From positions 19,553 through 58,344 of the forward strand of contig JAGRGU010000019.1 in assembly GCA_020445335.1 (NCBI GenBank): a DNA stretch of 38,792 bases, written 5' to 3'. Source of the stretch: Gammaproteobacteria bacterium (lineage in GTDB: Bacteria > Pseudomonadota > Gammaproteobacteria > Chromatiales > Chromatiaceae). The notes under the pieces are model-generated. The model was not told where the DNA came from. It was given only the letters and a program-made list of their open reading frames with translations, and did no database searches. This document shows positions 8,018 to 17,595 of the stretch, one piece after another. The stretch's first letter is position 1. Each line of letters starts with the position of its first letter. A program made the translations under genes and the position numbers.

Positions 8018-8653
8018 TTACTCCAGGTTCTTGGATTTGTACTCGCAGAGATCTTCGATCACGCATGAGCCGCAGCGCGGCGCGCGAGCGATGCAGGTGT
8101 AGCGGCCGTGCAGAATCAGCCAGTGATGGGCATCCTGCATGAACTCGGCCGGAATCCAGCGCAGCAGTTTGTCTTCCACCTCGCGCACGTTCTTTCCGGG
8201 TGCGATGCGGGTGCGGTTGGAGACACGGAAGATATGCGTATCGACCGCCATCGTCGGCTGGCCGAAGGCGGTATTGAGGACCACGTTGGCGGTCTTTCTG
8301 CCGACCCCCGGCAGCGCTTCGAGCGCATTGCGCTCGCGTGGCACCTCACCGCCGTGGCGTGCCAGCAACGCCTCGCAGCTCTTGATGATATTCGCCGCCT
8401 TGCTGTTGAACAGACCGATGGTGCGGATATGGCGCTTCAACCCCTCCTCTCCCAGTTCGAGCATCGCCCGCGGAGTGCCTGCGACCGGGAACAGTTTCGC
8501 GGTCGCCTTGTTGACCCCCCTGTCGGTTGCCTGCGCCGAGAGTATCACCGCGATCAGCAGCTGGAACGGGGTGGCGTAGTTAAGTTCGGTTGTGGGATTG
8601 GGATCGGCGGCGCGCAGGCGCTCGAATATCAGTCGACGTTTGGCGGCATTCAT
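8018..8653 (-). CDS. nth: Endonuclease III (DNA glycosylase/AP lyase)
   Basis: Nth removes oxidised pyrimidines and nicks the abasic site in base excision repair. The 211-residue protein keeps the E. coli numbering exactly. The helix-hairpin-helix is LPGVGRKTANVV, with catalytic Lys120. Catalytic Asp138 is in VDTHIFRVSNR. The [4Fe-4S] cluster Cys are 187, 194, 197 and 203 (CIARAPRCGSC through DLC). It lies 9 bases after rsxE, the usual last gene before nth in rnf operons of Gammaproteobacteria, and is probably cotranscribed. Because the cluster needs iron-sulfur assembly, the link with a redox operon is plausible but unproven. Confidence 0.97.
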   Translation of the reverse strand: MNAAKRRLIFERLRAADPNPTTELNYATPFQLLIAVILSAQATDRGVNKATAKLFPVAGTPRAMLELGEEGLKRHIRTIGLFNSKAANIIKSCEALLARHGGEVPRERNALEALPGVGRKTANVVLNTAFGQPTMAVDTHIFRVSNRTRIAPGKNVREVEDKLLRWIPAEFMQDAHHWLILHGRYTCIARAPRCGSCVIEDLCEYKSKNLE

Positions 8654-8662
8654 CGGGAAACG

Positions 8663-9355
8663 TCAGCCGACGGTGGGCTCCGCCTGCACGGCGCTGACCG
8701 CCTCCCTGCGGGCGCTTGCCAGCCGCCGGTCGATCAGGTTCTTCAGCGCGATCATGAAGCCGAGCCCGATGAAGGCGCCCGGCGGCAGAATGGCCAGCAG
8801 CATCCCCTTGAAATCATCACCGATGGTCAGGGTCAGACCGCGCGCCGCCTCGCCGAACATCAGGTGGGCCTGGTAGAAGAGGGTGCCCATGCCGACCAAC
8901 TCGCGGGCGGCGCCCAGCACCGTCAGCGCCAGTGCGAATCCCATGCCCATCGCCAGGCCGTCGACCAGCGCGCGGGCGATGCTGTTCTTCGACGCGAATG
9001 CCTCGGCGCGGCCGATGATGGCGCAGTTGGTGACGATCAGCGGGATGAAGATGCCGAGAATCTTGTAGAGTTCGTAGAACCAGGCGTTCATGCTCAGCTC
9101 CACCGCGGTGACGAAGGAGGCGATCACCAGTACGAAGACCGGTAGCCTTACTTCGGCCCGCACCCAGTGGCGGATGATCGATACGGTGACGTTGGACAGC
9201 GTCAGCACCACCATCGTGGCGATGCCGAGCCCGAGTCCGTTGATCGCGGTGTTGGTCACCGCCAGCAGCGGGCAGAGCCCCAGCAGCGCGACCAGCGCCT
9301 GGTTGTTGCTCCAGAGACCATCCTTGATCAGCCTGCCGTAGCCACCAGTCGCCAT
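8663..9355 (-). CDS. rsxE: RnfE/RsxE electron transport complex membrane subunit
   Basis: RsxE is one of the paired inner-membrane subunits of the Rnf complex, homologous to RsxA and to NqrD. The protein has about 230 residues, mostly membrane helices. It contains the conserved [19 protein letters not shown] near residue 20, [20 protein letters not shown] near residue 100, and [14 protein letters not shown] near the end. The paired Cys in LGLCP and VTNCA correspond to those proposed to hold an Fe-S cluster between the RsxA and RsxE halves. I choose ATG 9355 ([13 protein letters not shown]), one base after the rsxG stop, over a longer frame starting at 9391. Confidence 0.96.
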   Translation of the reverse strand: MATGGYGRLIKDGLWSNNQALVALLGLCPLLAVTNTAINGLGLGIATMVVLTLSNVTVSIIRHWVRAEVRLPVFVLVIASFVTAVELSMNAWFYELYKILGIFIPLIVTNCAIIGRAEAFASKNSIARALVDGLAMGMGFALALTVLGAARELVGMGTLFYQAHLMFGEAARGLTLTIGDDFKGMLLAILPPGAFIGLGFMIALKNLIDRRLASARREAVSAVQAEPTVG

Positions 9356-9356
9356 G

Positions 9357-9977
9357 TTATCTCTCCGCCTGTTGGAACAGCCTGTCGCCATGGTCGCGGA
9401 AGTAGATCAGCGTACTCTTGACCGCGGCGACGACATTTCTGGGGGTAACCGTGGCGCCGGTGAACTGATCGAAGACGCCGCCATCCTTCTTCACCTTCCA
9501 TTTGCCGATCTCGGGGTCGCCCAGCGAGCGGCCGTTGAAGCTGTAGATCCAGTCGGACTTCTCCTCCTCGATCTTGTCGCCGAGACCTGGCGTCTCCTTG
9601 TGCGAGACCACGCGCACACCGCCGAGGGTGCCGTCCACGCGCACCGCCACCAGCAGGTTGATGCGCCCCGCGTAGCCGTTGGGCACGACTGAGGTGAATA
9701 CCGCGGCCACCGGCTTGCCGGCGAGCCGACCGAGATGCACCCGGTTCTCCGGGATACCCAAGGCTTCGGGGGCGTGCACGGTGACCACGTCGCCAACGAT
9801 GTCGTTGTCGATGGTCTCCGCCGGTACCAGTGCGTTGAGTTTCTGCAGTAGCGCCTGGTGTTCGTTGTCCAGGATGCGTTCCGCGGTCAGGACGTGGATC
9901 AGAGCCACCAGACCGACACCGGCAACGGCGAACAGGAACAGGATGATGCCTGCGGTCACGATCGGATGCTTAATCAT
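9357..9977 (-). CDS. rsxG: RnfG/RsxG flavinylated electron transport subunit
   Basis: RsxG is anchored by one N-terminal helix (about residues 8-30) and exposes an FMN-binding domain to the periplasm. The 206-residue protein ends its flavin domain with [10 protein letters not shown]. Thr176 in this motif is the expected site for covalent FMN attached by ApbE, and Asp170 and the Gly fit the known recognition pattern. The block [12 protein letters not shown] near residue 125 is also typical. Its start overlaps the end of rsxD by 8 nt. No apbE gene is in the window, so the flavin transferase must be encoded elsewhere. Confidence 0.96.
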   Translation of the reverse strand: MIKHPIVTAGIILFLFAVAGVGLVALIHVLTAERILDNEHQALLQKLNALVPAETIDNDIVGDVVTVHAPEALGIPENRVHLGRLAGKPVAAVFTSVVPNGYAGRINLLVAVRVDGTLGGVRVVSHKETPGLGDKIEEEKSDWIYSFNGRSLGDPEIGKWKVKKDGGVFDQFTGATVTPRNVVAAVKSTLIYFRDHGDRLFQQAER

Positions 9978-11013
9978 CGCCGCCGCTCCGGTGGCCGAAG
10001 ACCCTGGGTTGGGTGTAGTAGTCGATCATCGGCGCGGCCATGTTCATCAGCAGCACGGCGAAGGCGACCGCATCCGGATAGCCGCCCCAGCGGCGAATGA
10101 TGTAGGTCAGCGCGCCAATCCCAGCGCCGTAGATGAGCTGCCCCCTCTTGGTGGTTGCCGCGGATACCGGGTCGGTGGCGATGAAGAAGGCGCCCAGCAG
10201 CGTCGCGCCGCTGAAAATATGGAACAGGCCGAAGGGGTGCGCCTCCTGATCGAGAACATGAAAGAACATCGCAAATACCAGTACGGCCCCGAGCATCGCC
10301 ACCGGTATGTGCCAGCTGATCACTCTTTTGTAGAGCAGGATCACGCCGCCGAGCAGGTACCAGTTGCCGACCCACTCCCAGCCGCGGCCGCCGAAATCGC
10401 CCCACAGTGGGCTCTGCCGGATCTCGCTGATCATCATGTTCTGGTTCAGTAGCGTGCGCATCTGGTCCAGCGGCGTCGCCATCGTTATCGCGTCCCAGGT
10501 GAGGCCCGCCGGCAGGGCGCCGCCAAAGATCACGCTCAGCGTCTGGATGAAGTCGAGCGGTGTCTCGTTGAGAATGCTCGGCGGTAGCCAGCTGGTCATC
10601 TCCACCGGGTAGGAGACCAGCAACAGCACGTAGCCGACCATTGCCGGATTGAACGGGTTGTAACCGATGCCGCCGTAGAGGTGCTTGGCGACGATGATGG
10701 CGAAGGCGACGCCGAGGAGCATCATCCACCAGGGCAGCAGTGGCGGCACCGCGATGGCGAACAGCAGTGCGGTGACGACCGCGCTCAAGTCGCCGAGTGC
10801 CGGTCGTACAGGCCGACCGCGCAGTTTCAACACCGCGGCTTCGCAGGCAAGGGCGACGACGCTCGCCAGCACCATGTGAATGAGAATGCCCCAGCCGAAG
10901 TACCAGCTCATCGCGACGGTGCCCGGCAGCAGCGCGATGATCACCCACAGCATGGTCGAGGTCACGCTGTTGGGGCGGTCGCTGTGCGGCGAGGTGATAG
11001 TGGCGAACTGCAT
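9970..11013 (-). CDS. rsxD: RnfD/RsxD electron transport complex membrane subunit
   Basis: RsxD is a polytopic inner-membrane subunit carrying a second covalent FMN. The 347-residue protein contains LAIAVPPLLPWW-type helices, the conserved KHLYGGIGYNPFNPAMVGY (about residues 110-128), and DAITMATPLD. In that last motif Thr180 is the expected flavinylated residue; the spacing from Asp174 fits the ApbE target pattern. FIATDPVSAATTKRGQLIYG near residue 280 is another family block. It follows rsxC by 3 bases and overlaps rsxG by 8 nt. Confidence 0.96.
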   Translation of the reverse strand: MQFATITSPHSDRPNSVTSTMLWVIIALLPGTVAMSWYFGWGILIHMVLASVVALACEAAVLKLRGRPVRPALGDLSAVVTALLFAIAVPPLLPWWMMLLGVAFAIIVAKHLYGGIGYNPFNPAMVGYVLLLVSYPVEMTSWLPPSILNETPLDFIQTLSVIFGGALPAGLTWDAITMATPLDQMRTLLNQNMMISEIRQSPLWGDFGGRGWEWVGNWYLLGGVILLYKRVISWHIPVAMLGAVLVFAMFFHVLDQEAHPFGLFHIFSGATLLGAFFIATDPVSAATTKRGQLIYGAGIGALTYIIRRWGGYPDAVAFAVLLMNMAAPMIDYYTQPRVFGHRSGGDD

Positions 11014-11016
11014 CGG

Positions 11017-12729
11017 TCAATCTTTCCCGCTGGTGGTTGGCTCGCTCGCGCCCTGTACGCCGGGTTCGCCCCTGCGCGCGTCGGCCTGGTCGATCTGGCG
11101 CTGTTGCGCGGCGTTAAGGTTATCGGTGTTCTTCGGCGCCACGCCCTCTTCGGCGAGCCGCGCCTTCTTCTCGGCGGCACGTTTCATCGCTTCCTCGATC
11201 GCCGCTTTTTTCGGGTCGCCCTGGGTCGAGGTCCCCTTTTTCAGCGCTGGCCTCTTTGCCAGCGCGGCTTTTTTCTTCTGCATGCGCGCCTTCTTTTCGG
11301 CCTCCATGCGCTCGATGCGCGCGCTCTTGGCTTCGTGGCGCTGGCGTGCAAGCTCCGACTTCTTGCGCTCACGCTCCTGATCCCAGCTCTCATTCTTGGC
11401 GTAGCGAAAGTACTGCACCAGCGGGATATGCGCCGGGCAGACATGCGAGCAGCAGCCGCACTCGATGCAGTCGAACAGATTGTACTCCTGCGTCTTCTCC
11501 AGATCCTTGGCGCGCGCGTACCAGTACATCTGCTGCGGCAGCAGACTGACAGGGCAGGCCAGGGCGCACTGGCCACAGCGGATACAGGCGCTGGCCCGGC
11601 CCGGGTCTGGTGCTTCGCGAGTGCTGGCTACCAGCAGGCAGTTGCTCGCCTTGATCGCCGGCACCCGGTCGTGCTCCAGGGTGAAACCCATCATCGGCCC
11701 ACCCATGATCAGCCGCGAAGCCTTGTCGGTGTAGCCGCCGGCCTGGGCGATCAGTTCGCCCACCGGAGTGCCGATCAGCACCTCGAGATTGCACGGGTTG
11801 GCGCAACCTTCGCCGGTCACGGTCAGGTAGCGCGAGATCAGCGGCTTTCCCTCCAGTACCGCATCGGCGACAGCCGCGGCGGTGCCGACGTTGTTGCAGA
11901 GGATGCCGATGCGCGCCGGAATCTGTCCCGAAGGGACCTCCTTGCCGGTCAGCACCCGAATCAGCTGCCGCTCGCCGCCGCTTGGGTAGCGGGTCGGGAT
12001 GCTCACCACCTCGCAACCGTCGATCCTGTGCTGTTCGAGTGCCTGCTGCATCGCAGCGATCGCTTGCGGCTTGTTGTCCTCGATGCCGATAAGGCATTCG
12101 CGCGCGCCGCTCAGCCACTTGAGAATGGCTACGCCGGCAATCACGCGCGGCGCCTGCTCACGCATCAGCATGTCGTCGCAGGTGATGTAGGGCTCGCACT
12201 CGGCTCCGTTGATGATCAGTGTGGTGACCGGTTGCCCGGCACCAGGCTCGAGCTTGACGCCGGTCGGAAAGGAGGCGCCGCCAAGTCCGACGATGCCGGC
12301 ATCGCGGATGCGTGCCACGATCTCCGCCGGGTCGTGGTTGCGGTAGTCGCCCAATGGCTGCGGCAGCTCCTGCCACTGCTCCAGACCGTCGGTTTCGATG
12401 GTGATGCAGAGCGCAGGTAGTCCCGAGGGGTGGGGCACAGGTTGCTCGGAGATGTCGATCACCGTGCCGGAGCTCGGGGCGTGCACCGGCGCGCTGATGC
12501 GCCCCTGCTGCAGCGCGATCAGCTGCCCCTTGAGCACCCGCTCGCCACGCTCCACCAACACCTTGGCAGGCGCGCCGATGTGCTGCTGCAGCGGCAATAT
12601 CAGCCGCTCGGGCAACAGTGCCTTGCGGCAGGCCGCGCCGGTGGACTGCGCCTTGTTGTCCGGCAGGTGCAGGCCGCCGGGAAAACGGTAGAGTCGACGC
12701 GTGGTGGTGTTGTCGGAGGGGTAGTACAT
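11017..12729 (-). CDS. rsxC: RnfC/RsxC electron transport complex subunit with charged C-terminal extension
   Basis: RsxC is the peripheral NADH-binding subunit, the homologue of the FMN- and Fe-S-containing Nqo1 of complex I. The 570-residue protein begins YRFPGGLHLPDNK. It has a Rossmann-like glycine-rich region (VGLGGASFPTGVKL) near residue 190 and two 4Fe-4S motifs, CIRCGQCALACP and CIECGCCSHVCP, around residues 375-430. The last 120 or so residues are Lys, Glu, Ala and Arg rich, likely a long helix or coiled coil. Such tails vary greatly in length between species. It sits 10 bases after rsxB. Confidence 0.96.
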   Translation of the reverse strand: MYYPSDNTTTRRLYRFPGGLHLPDNKAQSTGAACRKALLPERLILPLQQHIGAPAKVLVERGERVLKGQLIALQQGRISAPVHAPSSGTVIDISEQPVPHPSGLPALCITIETDGLEQWQELPQPLGDYRNHDPAEIVARIRDAGIVGLGGASFPTGVKLEPGAGQPVTTLIINGAECEPYITCDDMLMREQAPRVIAGVAILKWLSGARECLIGIEDNKPQAIAAMQQALEQHRIDGCEVVSIPTRYPSGGERQLIRVLTGKEVPSGQIPARIGILCNNVGTAAAVADAVLEGKPLISRYLTVTGEGCANPCNLEVLIGTPVGELIAQAGGYTDKASRLIMGGPMMGFTLEHDRVPAIKASNCLLVASTREAPDPGRASACIRCGQCALACPVSLLPQQMYWYARAKDLEKTQEYNLFDCIECGCCSHVCPAHIPLVQYFRYAKNESWDQERERKKSELARQRHEAKSARIERMEAEKKARMQKKKAALAKRPALKKGTSTQGDPKKAAIEEAMKRAAEKKARLAEEGVAPKNTDNLNAAQQRQIDQADARRGEPGVQGASEPTTSGKD

Positions 12730-12739
12730 GGTGCGGATT

Positions 12740-13312
12740 CTACGACTCCGTCGCTGAATTCAAGAAAGCGTTCTCGCCCGATGCAGGCGGTAGCGGCCAC
12801 TTCCAGTTGACGGTAGCGACAGCCTCCGGAACCATGTCGATGCACTCCACCGGGCATGGAGGCAGGCAGAGCTCGCAGCCGGTGCAGTGATCGGCGATTA
12901 CTGTGTGCATCTGCTTGGCGGCGCCGATGATGGCGTCCACCGGGCAGGCCTGGATGCAGAGCGTGCAACCGATGCACTCCTGCTCCCGGATCACCGCCAG
13001 CGCCTTGGGTTTCTCCTCGCTCGCTGTTGCGTCCAGCGGCACCGGATCCTTGCCCAGCAGGTCGGCCAGCGCCACCATGGTCGCCTCCCCCCCGGGCGGG
13101 CAGAGGTTGATCTCGGCCTCCTCTGTGGCAATCGCCTCGGCGTAGGGGCGGCATCCGGGGAAGCCGCACTGCCCGCACTGGGTCTGCGGCAGCAGTGCGT
13201 CGATACGCTCGACTATCGGGTCGCCTTCGACGCGAAAACGGATAGCCGAGTAGCCGAGCAACAGACCGAAGGCGAGCGCCAGCAGAGCGATGACGGCGAT
13301 GGCGATCAACAT
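12740..13312 (-). CDS. rsxB: RnfB/RsxB ferredoxin-like electron transport subunit
   Basis: RsxB is held by an N-terminal membrane helix (residues 1-25) and relays electrons between ferredoxin and the membrane core. An Fe-S module [15 protein letters not shown] follows near residue 49, with a partner Cys in INLCPPGG. Two ferredoxin-type 4Fe-4S clusters come next, [15 protein letters not shown] and [16 protein letters not shown]. The length of 190 residues is typical of gammaproteobacterial RsxB; longer RnfB versions carry more clusters. It lies 4 bases after rsxA and 10 before rsxC. Confidence 0.97.
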   Translation of the reverse strand: MLIAIAVIALLALAFGLLLGYSAIRFRVEGDPIVERIDALLPQTQCGQCGFPGCRPYAEAIATEEAEINLCPPGGEATMVALADLLGKDPVPLDATASEEKPKALAVIREQECIGCTLCIQACPVDAIIGAAKQMHTVIADHCTGCELCLPPCPVECIDMVPEAVATVNWKWPLPPASGENAFLNSATES

Positions 13313-13316
13313 CTGC

Positions 13317-13898
13317 TCAACTCGGCACCAGGCCGGAGAAGCCCATGAAGGCCATCGACATGAGCCCGGCGGTGATCAGCGCGATGGCGCTGCCCTGGAA
13401 TGGCTCCGGAACATCCGAAACGGTGACGCGCTCGCGTACCGCCGCGAACATCACCAGTACCAACGAGAAGCCGGCCGCGGCGCCGAAGCCGTAGAGCGCA
13501 GACTCGACGAAGCCGTGCTCCTCCTGAACGTTCAAGAGCGCGACGCCGAGGACCGCGCAGTTGGTGGTGATCAAAGGCAGAAAGATGCCCAGTACCTGAT
13601 AGAGCACCGGACTGGTCTTGTGCATCACCATTTCGGTGAACTGCACCACCACCGCGATGACCAGAATGAAAGCGATGGTGCGCAGATATTCAAGCCCCAG
13701 CGGTGCCAGCAGATACTCGCTGACCAGATAGCTGCAGATCGCCGATAGAGTCAGCACGAAGGTGGTCGCCAGTCCCATGCCGACCGCGGTTTCGAGCTTG
13801 CGCGAGACCCCCATGAAAGGGCAGATGCCGAGGAACTTCACCAGCACGAAATTGTTGACCAGTACGGTGCTGATCAGTATGAGCGCGTACTCTTTCAT
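13317..13898 (-). CDS. rsxA: RnfA/RsxA electron transport complex membrane subunit
   Basis: RsxA is the first gene of the operon and the membrane partner of RsxE. The 193-residue protein has about six helices, starting [20 protein letters not shown]. It carries the conserved [20 protein letters not shown] (Cys at about residue 25) and [17 protein letters not shown] near residue 100. These two Cys match the proposed membrane Fe-S site. The following order rsxA-B-C-D-G-E matches complete Rnf/Rsx operons. The operon probably starts in the 227-base gap upstream, where an AT-rich segment lies around 14030-14085, but no clear promoter could be fixed. Confidence 0.97.
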   Translation of the reverse strand: MKEYALILISTVLVNNFVLVKFLGICPFMGVSRKLETAVGMGLATTFVLTLSAICSYLVSEYLLAPLGLEYLRTIAFILVIAVVVQFTEMVMHKTSPVLYQVLGIFLPLITTNCAVLGVALLNVQEEHGFVESALYGFGAAAGFSLVLVMFAAVRERVTVSDVPEPFQGSAIALITAGLMSMAFMGFSGLVPS

Positions 13899-14125
13899 GG
13901 GATGGCTCTGGTCACGGCAGGGTGTCTGGTTTCAGGGGTCCACGTCGAGCGGCGCGCAGGGCCGGGCGGGATCCTTGCGTGGCGCCATTTGCAGCGGGGG
14001 CGCTCCATTGGTGCGTTATCGCGAACATATAAGCATAATGTGCAGCTTCCGCCATTCTAACCCATATTCCTACAATGATAATCCGCAAGTTTCCGTGGGA
14101 TTGGCGCACGCCGACCCTCCGGCTG

Positions 14126-16162
14126 CTATTTGATCCGCATACCCGGCAGCGCGCCGCTGTCCGGTGACAGCAGAAACAGCTCCTTGCCGCCGGGACCCGC
14201 GGCGAGCACCATCCCTTCCGACAGGCCGAAGCGCATCTTGCGCGGCGCCAGGTTGGCGACCATCACGGTCAGCCGTCCCTCCAGCTGATCGGGCGCATAG
14301 GCCGACTTGATACCGGCGAAGACGTTGCGCGTCTCACCGCCGAGGTCGAGCGTAAGCTGGAGCAGTTTGTCCGCCCCTTCCACTTGCGCCGCCGCGACGA
14401 TGCGCGCCACGCGCAGATCGACCGCGGCGAAGCCGGCATAGTCGATGGTATCGCCGATCGGATCGGCGGCCAGCGGACCGGTGGGGGCCGCACCGCTGTC
14501 GCTGCTCTCCAGGCTCTCCTTCGAATCCTCGACCATGGCGTCGACCTGCGCCTGCTCGACGCGCGTCATCAGCGGTTCGAAGCGGGCGATCCCGTGATCG
14601 AGCAGCGGTTGCGCCAGCGCCTGCCAGGTGAGCGGCTCGACCTGCAGGAAGGCTTCCGCCCGCTCGCTGGTGGCGGGAAGGATAGGGCGCAGGTAGCCGA
14701 TCAGCAGTCGGAACAGATTCAACCCCATGCTGCAGACCAGGTGGAGCTCCCGCTCCGCGCCCTCCGTCTTGGCGATGACCCAGGGTTTCTTCTCGTCGAT
14801 GTACTGATTGGCGCGGTCGGCCAGCGTCATGATCTCGCGCACCGCGCGGCTGAACTCGCGCTGCTCGAACAGCTCGGCAACGGTCTCTCCGGTGGCGACG
14901 AACTCGTCGAACAGCGCCGTTTCGGCCAGTTCTGCGGAGAGCCGGTTGTCGAAACGTTTGTGGATGAAACCTGCGCAGCGGCTGGCGATATTGACCACCT
15001 TGCCGACCAGGTCCGAGTTGACGCGGGCGACGAAGTCATCCAGGTTGAGGTCGATATCCTCCACGCCCGAGCCCAGCTTGGCGGCGAAGTAGTAGCGCAG
15101 ATACTCCGGATTGAGGTGATCCAGATAGCTGCGCGCCTTGATGAAAGTGCCGCGCGACTTGGACATCTTCTGCCCGTCTACGGTGAGAAAGCCGTGCGAG
15201 AAGATCGCCGTTGGCGTGCGGTAGTCGGCGCCGTGCAGCATCGCCGGCCAGAACAGCGCGTGGAAGTAGATGATGTCCTTGCCGATGAAGTGGTAGAGCT
15301 CGGCCTGCGATCCCGGCTTCCAGTAGTCGTCGAATTCGAGATCGTCGCTGTTGTCGCAGAGGTTCTTGAAGCTGGCCATGTAGCCGATCGGCGCGTCCAT
15401 CCAGACGTAGAAGAACTTGCCCGGGTGATCCGGAATCTCGAAGCCGAAGTAGGGGGCGTCGCGCGAGATGTCCCACTCCTGCAGGCCCGCCTCGAACCAC
15501 TCGTCCAGCTTGTTGGAAACCTCGCGCTGCAGGTGACCGCCGCGGGTCCAGCGCTTCAGCATCTGCTCGAAATCGGCGAGCCGGAAGAAGTAGTGCTCGG
15601 ACTCGCGCTGCTCGGGGGTGGCGCCGGAGACAGCGGAGACCGGATCGATCAGCTCGCTCGGCGAGTAGCTGGCGCCGCAGGATTCGCAGTTGTCGCCGTA
15701 CTGGTCCGCGGTGCCGCACTTGGGGCAGGTGCCCTTGATGAAGCGGTCGGGCAGGAAGATCCCCTCCAGCGGATCGTAGGCCTGGGTGATGGTGCGCCTG
15801 ACGATATGCCCCTTGGCCTTGTTTCTGGCATAGATGGTGTTGGAGAAGAAGCGGTTTTCGTCGGAGTGGGTCGAGTGGTAGTTGTCGAAGCGGACGCTGA
15901 AATCGGCGAAGTCGGCCCGATGCTGCTGCCATACCGCATCGATCAACGCTTCCGGCTCCAGACCCTCCTGGCGTGCGCGCAGCATGATCGGCGTGCCGTG
16001 TGCGTCGTCGGCGCAGACATAGATGCAGCGGTTGCCGCGCATGTTCTGGAAGCGGACCCAGATATCGGTCTGGATGTACTCCACCAGGTGGCCGATGTGG
16101 ATCGGCCCGTTGGCGTAGGGGAGGGCGCTGGTGACCAGGATGTTTCGTGCTTGATGAGTCAT
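14126..16162 (-). CDS. metG: Methionyl-tRNA synthetase
   Basis: MetG charges tRNA-Met in the cytoplasm. The 678-residue protein has the class I HIGH motif (residues 22-25, after YANGPI), a zinc knuckle with Cys146, Cys149, Cys159 and Cys162 (CPKCG and CESCG), and KMSKS at 332-336. A C-terminal tRNA-binding, EMAP-like domain ([15 protein letters not shown] and [15 protein letters not shown]) spans roughly the last 110 residues and promotes dimerisation. This is the long E. coli-type MetG. It is divergent from apbC across a 273-base gap, a common arrangement in Gammaproteobacteria. Confidence 0.98.
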   Translation of the reverse strand: MTHQARNILVTSALPYANGPIHIGHLVEYIQTDIWVRFQNMRGNRCIYVCADDAHGTPIMLRARQEGLEPEALIDAVWQQHRADFADFSVRFDNYHSTHSDENRFFSNTIYARNKAKGHIVRRTITQAYDPLEGIFLPDRFIKGTCPKCGTADQYGDNCESCGASYSPSELIDPVSAVSGATPEQRESEHYFFRLADFEQMLKRWTRGGHLQREVSNKLDEWFEAGLQEWDISRDAPYFGFEIPDHPGKFFYVWMDAPIGYMASFKNLCDNSDDLEFDDYWKPGSQAELYHFIGKDIIYFHALFWPAMLHGADYRTPTAIFSHGFLTVDGQKMSKSRGTFIKARSYLDHLNPEYLRYYFAAKLGSGVEDIDLNLDDFVARVNSDLVGKVVNIASRCAGFIHKRFDNRLSAELAETALFDEFVATGETVAELFEQREFSRAVREIMTLADRANQYIDEKKPWVIAKTEGAERELHLVCSMGLNLFRLLIGYLRPILPATSERAEAFLQVEPLTWQALAQPLLDHGIARFEPLMTRVEQAQVDAMVEDSKESLESSDSGAAPTGPLAADPIGDTIDYAGFAAVDLRVARIVAAAQVEGADKLLQLTLDLGGETRNVFAGIKSAYAPDQLEGRLTVMVANLAPRKMRFGLSEGMVLAAGPGGKELFLLSPDSGALPGMRIK

Positions 16163-16174
16163 GTCGGGTCCGGA

Positions 16175-16251
16175 TCGGGTCAGATTTGAAGGCCGCGGCT
16201 GGGCGCTGGCGTCAAAGTCGAAATCGTATCATTTTCATCAGTTTGACCCCA
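16175..16251. repeat. Degenerate REP-like inverted repeat between metG and apbC
   Basis: GGGTCAGATTTGA at the left and TCAGTTTGACCCC at the right form imperfect inverted ends around a GC-rich middle. The ends resemble GGGGTCAGA-type palindromic repeats that I recall near REP-associated transposases. The match is imperfect and only one copy of this form was seen in the window. Confidence 0.35.
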
Positions 16252-16342
16252 GCGCTGAATGCGTCACGAAGCGGCTGGTCAGCGCCCTTGGGGCGGGGCG
16301 GCCGGGCGCGGCTTGCGAAGGTCCGGCAAATAACCGACTAAA

Positions 16343-16371
16343 TTGCTTGGGATTGGTTTTCAATGTAGAAT
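16343..16371 (+). promoter_or_regulatory. Candidate sigma-70 promoter for apbC
   Basis: TTGCTT at 16343-16348 and TAGAAT at 16366-16371 are separated by 17 bases and lie about 65 bases before the apbC start. This is a good -10 and an acceptable -35. A transcript would carry a leader of about 58 nt. Confidence 0.6.
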
Positions 16372-16435
16372 GCCGGCCCATTACTTTCCGCGGGGACAGG
16401 CGCAACGGGCGTCTCCCCGCCCGCAGGAGATTGAG

Positions 16436-17527
16436 ATGGCTGAAGTGACCAGAGAGATTGTCGAAGAGGCAATCAAGGGGTATACCGAACCCCACATGGA
16501 GAAGAACCTGATCGCGGCGAAATGCCTCAAAGGGGTGGAGATCGACGGCGACAGGGTAAGCGTGAAGATCGAGCTGGGCTTTCCGGCCGACGGCTTCGTC
16601 GAGGAGTTGGCCGCTGCGGTCAAGGGGATGGTGGAGGCGGTCGACGGTGTCGCCGCTGCCAGTGTCGATGTCGGCTGGAAAGTCGTCGCACATTCGGTGC
16701 AGAAATCGCTGAAGCCGATCGACAACGTCAAAAATATCATCGCCGTCGCTTCGGGCAAGGGCGGTGTCGGCAAATCGACCACAGCGGTGAATCTGGCGCT
16801 GGCACTGGCCGCCGAGGGCGGTCGCGTCGGCCTGTTGGATGCCGATATCTACGGTCCCTCGCAGCCGCGCATGCTGGGTGTTTCGGGGCAGCCGGAGTCG
16901 AAGGACGGCAAGACGCTGGAGCCTATGGAGAACTACGGGCTGCAGGCGATGTCGATCGGCTTCCTGGTGGACGAGGAGACGCCGATGATCTGGCGTGGGC
17001 CCATGGTGACGCAGGCGCTGGAGCAGCTGCTCAACGATACCAACTGGTCGGATCTCGACTACCTGATCATCGATCTGCCGCCGGGCACCGGCGATACCCA
17101 GCTGACGCTGGCGCAGAAGGTGCCGGTTTCGGGGGCGGTGATCGTCACCACGCCGCAGGACATTGCCTTGCTGGATGCGCGCAAGGGTTTCAAGATGTTC
17201 GAGAAGGTCGAGGTGCCGGTGCTCGGCATCGTCGAGAACATGAGCATCCACATCTGTTCGCAGTGCGGTCACGAAGAGCACATCTTTGGTGAAGGCGGCG
17301 GCACCCGCATGGCGCAGCAGTACGGTGTCGACTTCCTCGGTGCGCTGCCGCTCGATATCCGCATTCGCGAGGAGACCGACGGCGGCAAGCCCACGGTGGT
17401 CGCCGAGCCCGAGTCGCGCATCGCGCAGATCTATCGCGAGATCGGCCGTAAGACCGCCGCCAAGCTGGCGCTGCAGTCCAAGAGCTACGCCGCCAAGTTC
17501 CCCAATATCGTCATCCAGAACAACTAG
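16436..17527 (+). CDS. apbC: Mrp/ApbC family iron-sulfur cluster carrier ATPase
   Basis: ApbC is a P-loop ATPase of the MinD/Mrp family that carries Fe-S clusters to target proteins. The 363-residue protein has an N-terminal MIP18-like domain (residues 1-90), a deviant Walker A GKGGVGKST (107-115), a Walker B region LIIDLPPGTGD near 210, and the cluster-binding pair Cys274 and Cys277 (CSQCGHEEH). The start ATG 16436 is fixed by AGGAG at 16425-16429; the open frame extends further upstream without a site. The rnf genes nearby need many Fe-S clusters, so a shared role is plausible but inferred. A clean terminator follows. Confidence 0.96.
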   Translation: MAEVTREIVEEAIKGYTEPHMEKNLIAAKCLKGVEIDGDRVSVKIELGFPADGFVEELAAAVKGMVEAVDGVAAASVDVGWKVVAHSVQKSLKPIDNVKNIIAVASGKGGVGKSTTAVNLALALAAEGGRVGLLDADIYGPSQPRMLGVSGQPESKDGKTLEPMENYGLQAMSIGFLVDEETPMIWRGPMVTQALEQLLNDTNWSDLDYLIIDLPPGTGDTQLTLAQKVPVSGAVIVTTPQDIALLDARKGFKMFEKVEVPVLGIVENMSIHICSQCGHEEHIFGEGGGTRMAQQYGVDFLGALPLDIRIREETDGGKPTVVAEPESRIAQIYREIGRKTAAKLALQSKSYAAKFPNIVIQNN

Positions 17528-17561
17528 TGCCGCAGGTGCCTTAAGGTACGGTTCTGGCCGG

Positions 17562-17595
17562 AAAACCCTGAAACCTCCGTTTCAGGGTTTTTTTT
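17562..17595 (+). terminator. Rho-independent terminator after apbC
   Basis: AAAACCCTGAAA, a 6-base loop CCTCCG, and TTTCAGGG form a perfect stem that runs into eight T. It begins 34 bases after the apbC stop and shows that apbC is not cotranscribed with the PEP-CTERM gene. Confidence 0.93.

Noticed and set aside
10681..12420. 579-residue plus-strand open frame opposite rsxD and rsxC
   Set aside because: It mirrors the real genes in a GC-rich genome, is rich in Arg, His, Asp and Gln without domains, and the minus-strand genes have full catalytic motifs.
13912..14109. 65-residue minus-strand frame upstream of rsxA
   Set aside because: No ribosome site, no conserved look, and it fills the probable control region of the rsx operon.
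14384..16189. 601-residue plus-strand open frame opposite metG
   Set aside because: Antisense shadow of metG. No recognisable domain, and metG has HIGH, zinc and KMSKS motifs.
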